This document shows, piece after piece, positions 1-6,039 of a DNA stretch of 7,452 nt; the first letter of the stretch is position 1; each line of letters begins with the position of its first letter. Made by a program: the position numbers and the translations under genes. The notes under the pieces were generated by a model. It did no database searches, had not been told where the DNA came from, and saw only the letters and a program-made list of their open reading frames with translations. Origin of the DNA: Bacteroidota bacterium (GTDB lineage Bacteria > Bacteroidota > Bacteroidia > Bacteroidales > Lentimicrobiaceae). The stretch spans positions 1 through 7,452 of the forward strand of contig JAEYXG010000142.1 in NCBI GenBank assembly GCA_023428585.1. The letters are read 5' to 3'.

Positions 1-91
1 AATCGATCGCGTTAATGAAGGCGATTCTGTAACATTTGAACTTCAGGAAGGAAAGAAGGGCTTAAACGCTGTAAAGGTTAAACTTGCATAA
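1..91 (+). CDS. Cold-shock domain protein, C-terminal fragment (5' end outside window)
   Basis: The reading frame enters at the left edge (first whole codon at position 2) and ends at TAA 89-91. The 29 visible residues, IDRVNEGDSVTFELQEGKKG followed by LNAVKVKLA, match the last two beta strands of a cold-shock domain. They align almost residue for residue with the end of the complete cold-shock protein encoded about 200 bp downstream, so the two are tandem paralogues. Family members are small OB-fold proteins that bind single-stranded RNA and DNA and melt RNA secondary structure in the cytoplasm. The RNP1 and RNP2 motifs lie outside the window. A strong terminator follows, so this copy is transcribed separately from the next one. 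Confidence 0.9.
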   Translation, partial: IDRVNEGDSVTFELQEGKKGLNAVKVKLA

Positions 92-122
92 CTAAGAAAT
101 ATAGTTATTTTGTTGATCTTAT

Positions 123-147
123 AACCCTGCTTCGGTAGGGTTTTTTT
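123..147 (+). terminator. Rho-independent terminator of the first cold-shock gene
   Basis: An eight-base-pair stem (aaccctgc 123-130 with gtagggtt 135-142, including one G-T pair) closes on a TTCG loop and runs into a seven-T tract. The C(UUCG)G tetraloop is unusually stable. The hairpin lies about 30 bp after the stop codon at 89-91. Confidence 0.9.
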
Positions 148-190
148 ATTTTTATGGACAGTTGAGACCCGGTTTTTATTAATAATCAGC

Positions 191-198
191 TACTTTTG
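191..198 (+). promoter_or_regulatory. Candidate upstream -7 element (TACTTTTG) in the cold-shock leader
   Basis: TACTTTTG fits the Bacteroidetes -7 consensus TAnnTTTG. Initiation from here would start near 205 and give a leader of about 90 nt before the ATG at 296, the kind of long leader known for cold-inducible csp genes. I find no well-placed -33 TTG, and AT-rich DNA produces such matches by chance. The element may instead be the remnant of a duplicated promoter (see the repeat at 204-297). Confidence 0.35.
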
Positions 199-203
199 AC
201 ACC

Positions 204-297
204 TTTTATTAAACATTTTTGAATGTTTTTTGGTTTTTATGTAATCCGGGTGCTTTATAGCACTACATTTGCACATTATTTATTTTTTATTAAACAT
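204..297 (+). repeat. 13-bp direct repeat TTTTATTAAACAT, second copy running into the csp start codon
   Basis: Exact copies lie at 204-216 and 285-297. The second supplies the first two bases of the ATG at 296-298; at the first, the next base is T rather than G, so there is no start codon. Each copy follows a TAnnTTTG-type element (191-198 and 264-271) and a CAC triplet, so the two blocks align as promoter plus leader with an indel of several bases. This suggests partial duplication of the csp 5' region. AT-rich low complexity is an alternative explanation. Confidence 0.55.
264..271 (+). promoter_or_regulatory. Bacteroidetes-type -7 element (TACATTTG) for the complete cold-shock gene
   Basis: TACATTTG matches TAnnTTTG exactly and sits 24 bp upstream of the ATG. 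Transcription would start near 278 and give a short AU-rich leader of about 18 nt without a Shine-Dalgarno site. No clear -33 TTG is visible at the usual spacing, so the call rests on the -7 element and its position. Confidence 0.6.
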
Positions 298-487
298 GAA
301 AACAGGAAAAGTAAAATTCTTTAATGAATCAAAAGGTTACGGTTTTATTGCTGACGATGAAACCAACAAAGAGTATTTTGTACACATCACCAATCTGATC
401 GATCGTATTAATGAAGGCGACAGCGTTTCTTATGAACTTGAAGAAGGTCGTAAAGGACTGAACGCGGTACAAGTGAAGCAGCTATAG
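296..487 (+). CDS. Cold-shock domain protein (CspA family), 63 aa
   Basis: This is a single-domain OB-fold RNA chaperone that binds single-stranded nucleic acid in the cytoplasm and is expected to act in cold adaptation or general translation. RNP1 is K13-G-Y-G-F-I18 and RNP2 is in Y27-F-V-H-I31. Aromatic residues F8, F9, Y15, F17, F28 and H30 form the usual binding face. The N-terminus MKTGKVKFFNESKGYGFI is typical of Bacteroidetes Csp proteins. The ATG at 296 is chosen over an in-frame TTG at 269, because 269 lies inside the -7 promoter element and would add residues the family lacks. At 63 aa it is full length for the family. It is a tandem paralogue of the fragment at the left edge and has its own promoter and terminator. 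No Shine-Dalgarno sequence precedes it. Confidence 0.96.
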   Translation: MKTGKVKFFNESKGYGFIADDETNKEYFVHITNLIDRINEGDSVSYELEEGRKGLNAVQVKQL

Positions 488-510
488 TCTTACCTACTGA
501 TAAGAATTTT

Positions 511-538
511 AAAAAGCCCCGGTATTCGGGGCTTTTTT
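511..538 (+). terminator. Rho-independent terminator, probably bidirectional
   Basis: The stem aaaaagcccc (511-520) pairs with ggggcttttt (528-537), with one extra G-C pair (521/527) above it and a five-base loop, followed by T's. It ends the cold-shock transcript. Because the upstream arm begins with five A's, the minus strand also has a hairpin followed by T's. It lies about 50 bp beyond the stop at 589-591 that ends the converging rsmE-DUF4159 unit, so it can serve both. Confidence 0.9.
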
Positions 539-588
539 GATGATTCAACAGTATATTTCTTTCCTAAGTCACATTTCAGAAGTGCCAT

Positions 589-1248
589 TTATTTGGTAAA
601 GACGTATTCAATGAGGTTGGCTCCCATTTGAAGAGCCTTGGTGCGTGTGGCTTCTGAATCATTGTGCACCTGAGGGTCCTCCCACCCATCACCCAGATCA
701 CACTCATAGCTGTAAAAACATAACAACCGGCCGTCTTATATGAGCCCGAAACCCTGCGGTGGTTTATTATCATGCTCATGTATTTTAGGCAACCCATTGG
801 GGAATTGATATTGTTGATGATATATCGGATGGGAGAATGGTAATTCAATGAATTCAAGCTCCGGAAATACCTTCTGCATCTGTGGTTTCACAAATTCATT
901 GAGTCCATAATTGTCATCAATATGCAGAAATCCGCCTGCCAGTAAGTAATTCCTGATATTTAGTGCCTCCTGGTCATCAAATACAATATTTCCATGTCCA
1001 GTAAGGTGCACAAAGGGATAATTGAAAATGGTTGAACTGCCGGCCTCAACGGTTGCATATTCAGTATTGATATTTGTATGGAGATTCTTGTTGCAGAATT
1101 CAATCAGGTTTGTGAGTGATGTAGGATTGGCGTACCAATCGCCTCCTCCACGGTATTTCATCAGGGCAATCTGCAGGGTTCCCTGAGCATGGCCCATAAA
1201 GAGATTACTGCAGAGCAACATGGTAATAAAAACAAGTTTTCGTATCAT
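589..1248 (-). pseudogene. DUF4159 family secreted protein, interrupted by one in-frame TAA at codon 171
   Basis: The ATG at 1246-1248 opens a frame of 170 codons that stops at TAA (736-738). The same frame then continues for 48 codons, beginning DGRLLCFYSYECDLGDGWED and ending EYVFTK, to a second TAA (589-591). The tail is recognisable as the usual C-terminus of the family, so the intact protein would be about 219 aa. Residues 1-21 form a signal peptide (cleavage after GHA, before Q22). Family landmarks include GGGDWY (34-39), HLTGHG (81-86) and GGFLHIDDNYG (105-115). The molecular role of DUF4159 proteins is not established; an amidotransferase-like fold has been proposed and export is inferred here. 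The ATG directly abuts the rsmE TAG, so translation is probably coupled. No frameshift is involved. Explanations are a recent nonsense mutation, a sequencing error or readthrough. The 170-aa product would lack the conserved C-terminal block. Confidence 0.85.
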
Positions 1249-2007
1249 CTATTCAAAAGTTAAGGGGTAACCTGATATGTCAGGCTCATTAACGAGGTTA
1301 ACGATAAAGCAGGCAACAAGGGCAGCAGTTTCAGTGCGCAGGCGTGAACCGCCAAGGCTAACGGGAATAAATCCTTTTGCACGGGCAGCATCCACTTCCT
1401 TTAAGCTGAAATCGCCCTCAGGCCCAATCAATATGGTTGCCGGTTTATTAACGGTTATAAGTTTCTTTATGTGTTGCTGAACATTGTTATTATCAAGCCA
1501 TGCTATGAATTGGTTGTCAGTATGATTGTAGTTATTGAGAAACTCATTCAATGTTATTGGATTATTCAGTTTAGGCAGGTAGGGCTTGAGCGATTGTTTC
1601 ATTGCTGAAATAATCACTTTATTCAGCCGGTCGAGCCTCAGGTTTACCCGTTCAGAGTGTTCACCGAAAAAAGGGGTAATTTCATCAATGCCCATCTCGG
1701 TTGCTTTTTCAAGGAACCACTCAAAGCGGGCCAGGTTCTTGGTAGGCGCCACTGCAATGTGCGTGTAATGCCGGGAATGAGGGTATGATTTAACTTCAGA
1801 TAGTTGATGAATATTTGACTTGTTGCTGATTTCAACTACTACGGCCTTTGCCAGTTGGCCCATACCATCAGTTATATATAATACATCACCCGGTTTCATA
1901 CGGAATACCTTTAAATGGGCGGCTTCCTCATCAGTAAGTGAAATATGGCGGCCGCCTGCATTAAACAGATCCCTAAGGTTGGTTTCACCATAATAGAACA
2001 AATTCAT
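1249..2007 (-). CDS. rsmE: 16S rRNA (uracil(1498)-N3)-methyltransferase RsmE, 252 aa
   Basis: RsmE is a SAM-dependent SPOUT-class enzyme that methylates N3 of U1498 in 16S rRNA within the 30S subunit. The N-terminal PUA-like RNA-binding domain covers about residues 1-75 (HISLTDEEAAHLKVFRMKPG region). The C-terminal trefoil-knot domain covers about 80-245, with PTKNLARFEWFLEKATEMG (88-106), the SAM-loop motif IGPEGDFS (194-201) and LGGSRLRTETA (218-228). The length is close to the roughly 243 aa of the E. coli enzyme. The ATG at 2005-2007 (MNLFYY) is chosen because family members begin there; an in-frame TTG at 2029-2031 lies in the promoter element. Its TAG is followed with no gap by the DUF4159 ATG. 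A -7 element lies 21 bp upstream, immediately downstream of the preceding gene's terminator. No Shine-Dalgarno site is visible. Confidence 0.96.
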   Translation of the reverse strand: MNLFYYGETNLRDLFNAGGRHISLTDEEAAHLKVFRMKPGDVLYITDGMGQLAKAVVVEISNKSNIHQLSEVKSYPHSRHYTHIAVAPTKNLARFEWFLEKATEMGIDEITPFFGEHSERVNLRLDRLNKVIISAMKQSLKPYLPKLNNPITLNEFLNNYNHTDNQFIAWLDNNNVQQHIKKLITVNKPATILIGPEGDFSLKEVDAARAKGFIPVSLGGSRLRTETAALVACFIVNLVNEPDISGYPLTFE

Positions 2008-2028
2008 CAGGCTAACTGGTTTGGTACG

Positions 2029-2036
2029 CAAAAATA
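2029..2036 (-). promoter_or_regulatory. Candidate -7 element (TATTTTTG) for rsmE-DUF4159
   Basis: On the minus strand TATTTTTG matches TAnnTTTG and lies 21 bp before the rsmE ATG, giving a leader of about 15 nt. It starts immediately after the T-run of the preceding gene's terminator, so the region where a -33 element would sit is the terminator stem itself; no TTG is seen there. The position is convincing, but the motif is easily made by chance in T-rich DNA. Confidence 0.5.
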
Positions 2037-2064
2037 AGAAAAAAGGCCGGTACTACCCGGCCTT
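2037..2064 (-). terminator. Rho-independent terminator of the large T9SS-exported protein gene
   Basis: On the minus strand aaggccgg (2064-2057) and ccggcctt (2050-2043) form a perfect eight-base-pair GC-rich stem around a six-base loop, followed by a T-run interrupted by one C. It lies 21 bp after the stop codon at 2086-2088 and separates that gene from rsmE. Confidence 0.9.
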
Positions 2065-2085
2065 CTTATTGCTTTGACTAAATTG

Positions 2086-5000
2086 TTATTTGATAATCAA
2101 TTTTTCATTCCATGAGCCATTGGCACTGATAACCTTGATCAGATAAAAACCTTCAGGAAGATTACCGGTATTGATCGACCATTCTCTGCCTGACGGTAGT
2201 TGATGGCTGTATACCTGTTTTCCTCCGGCAGTATATATCTGAACAGCGGGATTCACAAGTTCATCTTCAGATCTTAGTTGGAAGAGGTTGTTGCCGGGGT
2301 TGGGATAAATATCAATACCTCTTATGGATGATAGCTTTTCATCATTTACGCCTATGCCGGCTGATACAAAGATATTATCGATATAAAGGTTATTGCCACG
2401 ACGATGAACGGTTTCAAACATGATCTTCACATTCTCATTACCCACCCATGCCGACAAGTCGACGAGGTTACATACGGGATTATCAGTACCGTTGCACCAA
2501 TCATCAGGTGATTGGGGAACGATTTCAACGATGGAAACGGGGTAGGTTTCGAAGATTCCGGTACCATCTTCGCCAAAGGCAGTTACCTTGGTCCAGGTTT
2601 CACCACAATCGGTTGAGATATGGATAAGCAGGGAATCAGAAACCTGTGCAAAGCGCCTTATGTATGAGTGTTCAAATCCAAGATAGGCGTTGTTGTATCC
2701 TGAAAAGTTCATTGGAGGACTAATAAGCTGGTCACGGCGTCCGGGAGCTACGTTGTAGTTCCAGAAATTCATGCGGGCAGTCTTGTTGACAGACGAGTCA
2801 GTTGATATTGTGTAGATATCCCAAGTAACATTGTTATCAGGGTTCACCACTTCCCATCCGTTGGGCTGCATCTCACCGCTTTCCCAGTCCTCGGTAAATG
2901 GCAGTGCCATACCGCCCATAACCACGTAATCGTCATGGGTTATAGTAGCGCTTCCGTTGATATTAGTAACAGTAAGTGTAACTGAATAGGTGTTATCAGA
3001 GTTGAAGGCGACTACCGGATTAGGTGAATTGGCGTTAGTACCTTCAAGGAAAGTAACATCAGTGGGCTCAAATTCCCAGAGCCATCCGGTAGGACAGTAC
3101 TCGCTCTTATCGGTGAAGTAAACAATGGCCGTATCCCCTGTACAGAAGGCATGTCTGGTTGAAGTAAAGTCTGTTAAAGGCAGCAATGTGGAGCTTGCTT
3201 CAATGTAAGCCTGCTTTACAATAGTATCATTGCCTGCCAGATTTGATACAATAAGGGTAATATTGTATGTTCCGGCCTGTTCAAACATTATTCCCTGTGG
3301 GTTCTTGTCGGTTGAGGTGGCTGGAGTTCCACCCTCAAAATGCCATTCCCTTGTAAAGGGGACACCTGATGACAGGTCAGTAAAGTTTACGGGGCAACTT
3401 ATAGGAACCAGTACCTTGTCAGCTGTAAAATCTGCTGTAGGGTCGGTATAATAAAGTGGTGTTTCCCATAAACCACGACCGTATGTGCCGGCGCGTAATA
3501 CGTCAAACTGTGCTCCATCAGGAGAATAGTAGATTTCAAGTTCAGTAATCCTTGCAGCAGCAGGCAGACCGTTTGAGTATAAGATCCACTCAGGTGTATC
3601 CACATCGCGGTAAAATACTCCTATATTGGTTCCTAGATATAAACCTTCACGGCTATTGTGATAATAAACAATAGTGTTCATCTGCACGTCAGGCAAGTTA
3701 TCAGTGATCTCTGTCCATGAGATGCCCTTGTCGCCTGATTTGAAAACTCTGTTTTGCTGAACGATATAGACCACATTTTCATCAACAGGACTTGTTTCAA
3801 GGGCTGTTATGGTATTTCCTATAGGCAGGAACTGTGTGAGATTGGTCCACTGAACGCTAAGACCCTTGACATTGTCCGATCTATAGAGCACGCTTCCGCT
3901 TGAGGCATATAGGATATCTGTATTGGCATCTGACTGTGCCATTACATCAAAGTCATTCATGTTCATGCTTGAAATCTTCACAAAAACCACATTATCTGCA
4001 TTGGGGGACTTGATATTATTACTTCTCCAGATATTGTCATAACCTATGAACATAACATTGCCATCGTAGTGGTCAATAAGGAAGGGGGTGACCCATGCAC
4101 CGCTTTCAGTAATGCCGTTCACACCTTCGCCGGCAATCTGTCCGTCGTAGCCATGATTTTGATGGCGGTCAATGCTACCGTAATAAATGGTTGAGTAGCT
4201 GTAGGCTTCATTGGTTGGGTCATAGGCACATTCCATACCGTCGCCACCACCAACGCTTACCCATTCAGGGCCTGTATAGCTGGAGGTGCCATTATCCTGG
4301 TAGCCATTGATCACGTAATCCTTATAGGTGGCACTTTGCCCGATTTTATATGCCTGGCTGATAACGAGGCCATTGCTGATCTCGGTCCATGAAAGTCCTC
4401 CGTTGTCTGTCCAATAAACGCCACCGTCATTGCCTGCATATAACCGATTTGTAATGGGGTTGTATTCAAGAACGTGCAGGTCGGCATGTACTGAAGGTAC
4501 ACCGCAGCCTCCATACCAGTGGGAGTTGATGGTCCAGGTAAGGCCGGCGTTTGATGATTTGAAGCAGTTGACACCACCGGCATAGATGATATCGGCATTG
4601 GTAGGATCACATGCAATATCAAGATCATACCATGCTTGTCCGCCACTTCCACCGTCGCAATTCCAACTCATGATGTTGGGTGAGGTAGACTGCAGGTTGA
4701 AGGTGATGCCGCTGTTGGTTGAAAGGTATAAACCCTTGAACGATTCACTGTTGGTGACAAGGAAATAGACCACTTCAGGATCTTCGGGAGAAACGGCAAT
4801 GGCGCCGCGGTATCCGCCGGTGAGTCCATTGGTGATTTCTTCAAAAGTAACTGCATTATTAACTGAGCGGTAAAAGCGACCTGAGGAGGCTGCATAAACA
4901 ACATCAGGATTGCCGGGTTTGAAAACTACATCCTTGAAGTTGCCGCTAACAGTCTTGGTCCAGGTGGTTCCACCGTTTTCACTGCGGTAAATCCCGCTGC

Positions 5001-5742
5001 CGGTGGCAGTAATAATAACATTATTAAGAGTAGGGTGAATCAATAACTTGCTGATTACACCTTGTTCCATTCCAACGTTTGAAGGTTCAAAAGTGATACC
5101 ACCATCAAAGCTCTTCCATATACCTGCACCCGGAGCATCACCTGCATCACGGTCACCTGTTCCTATATAGACAACATCAGGATTTACATAGTCAACAATT
5201 ACTGCCGATATGCCAAGGGTTGGCAATATATCGGTATGACTTTCCCAGGTGGTGCCACCATCATGGGTAATCCATAAGCCGCCTGAAGGTGCGCCTATAT
5301 ATATGGTATTGACATCGGTAGGGTGGAAGCCAATGGCATTGACCCTGCCCAGACCCCTGTATCCATTATAACCGGAGGGAACAGTGCTCGGACCTAGTGA
5401 TACCCATTCGCCCATGGTTGAGTTACGGTTTCCTGATCTGAGTGCTTTTATAGCTTCAAGATCACGATAAGGTGAAGGTTTCTTGCCTTCAGGTGATACT
5501 TGCTTCTCCATCCAGTATTCCCATCTCTTGAATAACTTATAACCGCTGCCTTTGGTCATTTCACGACCCTCCCAGTATTCATTGAAGGCTTTCTGGGTTT
5601 CAAAGAAGTTGGATTCGGGATCCTGCATCATGTCGATCCAATGGGGATAAGTGCGGTAATCCTTGGGTGTATCTTGTGCTGACGCACCCCAAAACGTAAT
5701 AATCAATGCGAAAAGCAAGAGATTGCCGGTAATTTTTTTCAT
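2086..5742 (-). CDS. Large secreted Asp-box beta-propeller / PKD protein with T9SS type A sorting domain, 1218 aa
   Basis: This is a multidomain exported protein whose substrate is not known. Residues 1-22 are a signal peptide (MKKITGNLLLFALIITFWGA; cleavage after ASA). Residues 23-115 are an aromatic- and charge-rich N-terminal region. Residues 116-765 form a sortilin/BNR-like beta-propeller with Asp-box motifs (S/T-x-D/N-x-G-x-T/S-W/F) near 159, 211, 254, 293, 341, 396, 445 and 669, and a degenerate one near 622. Two PKD-like domains follow (768-850 and 855-942). Residues 945-1128 resemble the 'choice-of-anchor J' jelly-roll type, with one more Asp-box-like motif at 1043-1050. The C-terminal type A sorting domain is 1140-1218 (IDIYPNPGNNLFQL region, ending in WNEKLIIK), which directs outer-membrane export and usually surface attachment. 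Start: the ATG at 5740-5742 opens the signal peptide; an in-frame TTG at 5778 lies in the promoter. No catalytic site is recognised, so adhesion or binding is likelier than hydrolysis. Confidence 0.93.
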   Translation of the reverse strand: MKKITGNLLLFALIITFWGASAQDTPKDYRTYPHWIDMMQDPESNFFETQKAFNEYWEGREMTKGSGYKLFKRWEYWMEKQVSPEGKKPSPYRDLEAIKALRSGNRNSTMGEWVSLGPSTVPSGYNGYRGLGRVNAIGFHPTDVNTIYIGAPSGGLWITHDGGTTWESHTDILPTLGISAVIVDYVNPDVVYIGTGDRDAGDAPGAGIWKSFDGGITFEPSNVGMEQGVISKLLIHPTLNNVIITATGSGIYRSENGGTTWTKTVSGNFKDVVFKPGNPDVVYAASSGRFYRSVNNAVTFEEITNGLTGGYRGAIAVSPEDPEVVYFLVTNSESFKGLYLSTNSGITFNLQSTSPNIMSWNCDGGSGGQAWYDLDIACDPTNADIIYAGGVNCFKSSNAGLTWTINSHWYGGCGVPSVHADLHVLEYNPITNRLYAGNDGGVYWTDNGGLSWTEISNGLVISQAYKIGQSATYKDYVINGYQDNGTSSYTGPEWVSVGGGDGMECAYDPTNEAYSYSTIYYGSIDRHQNHGYDGQIAGEGVNGITESGAWVTPFLIDHYDGNVMFIGYDNIWRSNNIKSPNADNVVFVKISSMNMNDFDVMAQSDANTDILYASSGSVLYRSDNVKGLSVQWTNLTQFLPIGNTITALETSPVDENVVYIVQQNRVFKSGDKGISWTEITDNLPDVQMNTIVYYHNSREGLYLGTNIGVFYRDVDTPEWILYSNGLPAAARITELEIYYSPDGAQFDVLRAGTYGRGLWETPLYYTDPTADFTADKVLVPISCPVNFTDLSSGVPFTREWHFEGGTPATSTDKNPQGIMFEQAGTYNITLIVSNLAGNDTIVKQAYIEASSTLLPLTDFTSTRHAFCTGDTAIVYFTDKSEYCPTGWLWEFEPTDVTFLEGTNANSPNPVVAFNSDNTYSVTLTVTNINGSATITHDDYVVMGGMALPFTEDWESGEMQPNGWEVVNPDNNVTWDIYTISTDSSVNKTARMNFWNYNVAPGRRDQLISPPMNFSGYNNAYLGFEHSYIRRFAQVSDSLLIHISTDCGETWTKVTAFGEDGTGIFETYPVSIVEIVPQSPDDWCNGTDNPVCNLVDLSAWVGNENVKIMFETVHRRGNNLYIDNIFVSAGIGVNDEKLSSIRGIDIYPNPGNNLFQLRSEDELVNPAVQIYTAGGKQVYSHQLPSGREWSINTGNLPEGFYLIKVISANGSWNEKLIIK

Positions 5743-5775
5743 CGTTCGATGTAGAGTTTTAATTGGTTGCAGCCA

Positions 5776-5783
5776 CAAAAATA
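5776..5783 (-). promoter_or_regulatory. Candidate -7 element (TATTTTTG) for the large exported protein
   Basis: On the minus strand TATTTTTG matches TAnnTTTG and lies 33 bp before the ATG at 5742, predicting a leader of about 27 nt. It is followed by GTGGC and preceded by an A-rich run. A good -33 TTG is not apparent. It is the only promoter-like match I found between the cyd-operon hairpin and this gene, and it is consistent with a monocistronic unit. Confidence 0.5.
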
Positions 5784-5830
5784 ATTTTTTTAGTCATATC
5801 ATTCATAATTTTCCATAACATAAATGACGA

Positions 5831-5860
5831 TAAAGGCTGCCTGATATGGGGCAGCCTTTA
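5831..5860 (-). terminator. Hairpin terminator of the cytochrome bd operon
   Basis: An eleven-base-pair inverted repeat, taaaggctgcc (5831-5841) and ggcagccttta (5850-5860), encloses an eight-base loop 24 bp after the stop of the small gene at 5885. The T tract on the minus strand is short (TTTA), so termination may be less efficient than at the other hairpins here. Its location between two genes of the same direction supports the call. Confidence 0.7.
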
Positions 5861-5884
5861 TGTTCTCCGGTATTATTGAATATT

Positions 5885-6022
5885 TCAGGGTATCGTGTCT
5901 TCACCTAACGGGTCATTCATTATCTGTTTGTCGAGTTTCTTAAGCAGAAACAGGCAAAGGTAATATGACATGGCAATCATAACTGGCCAGGCAAGCAACC
6001 ATAATATCTTATCAAGGTACAT
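5885..6022 (-). CDS. 45-aa single-helix membrane protein after cydB, candidate CydX-like subunit
   Basis: The ATG at 6020-6022 opens a 45-codon frame ending at TGA 5885-5887. The product begins MYLDKILWLLAWPVMIAMSY, continues the hydrophobic segment to about residue 28 (one transmembrane helix, about 7-28), then KK and an acidic tail ending GEDTIP. It starts 17 bp after the cydB stop on the same strand and precedes the operon hairpin, so it should be on the cyd transcript. Short one-helix proteins encoded beside cydAB (CydX, CydS, CbdX) stabilise the bd oxidase haem centres in other bacteria. The length, the aromatic N-terminus with W8 and W12, and the charged C-terminal tail fit that pattern, but I see no decisive sequence identity to CydX. 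The role is inferred from position and architecture. No Shine-Dalgarno is visible. Confidence 0.75.
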   Translation of the reverse strand: MYLDKILWLLAWPVMIAMSYYLCLFLLKKLDKQIMNDPLGEDTIP

Positions 6023-6039
6023 AATTGTCGGTTTTAGGA

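Noticed and set aside
269..295. Upstream TTG start giving a 72-aa cold-shock protein
   Set aside because: The TTG lies inside the TACATTTG promoter element, and the additional residues (MHIIYFLLN) are foreign to the family. The ATG at 296 gives the standard N-terminus.
576..857. 93-aa minus-strand frame overlapping the DUF4159 gene
   Set aside because: It is in a different frame from the DUF4159 gene and has a composition unlike a real protein. The conserved continuation (DGRLLCFYSYECDLGDGWED) lies in the original frame, so neither a separate gene nor a frameshift is needed.
4311..4904. Several 60-113-aa frames inside the large exported-protein gene
   Set aside because: They are out-of-frame or antisense shadows of the Asp-box propeller. 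The main frame carries repeated recognisable motifs throughout.
2086..5742. Repeated Asp-box motifs considered as a DNA repeat array
   Set aside because: The repetition is at protein level only (short motifs about 40-50 residues apart with divergent codons). No tandem DNA repeat or CRISPR-like spacing is present.
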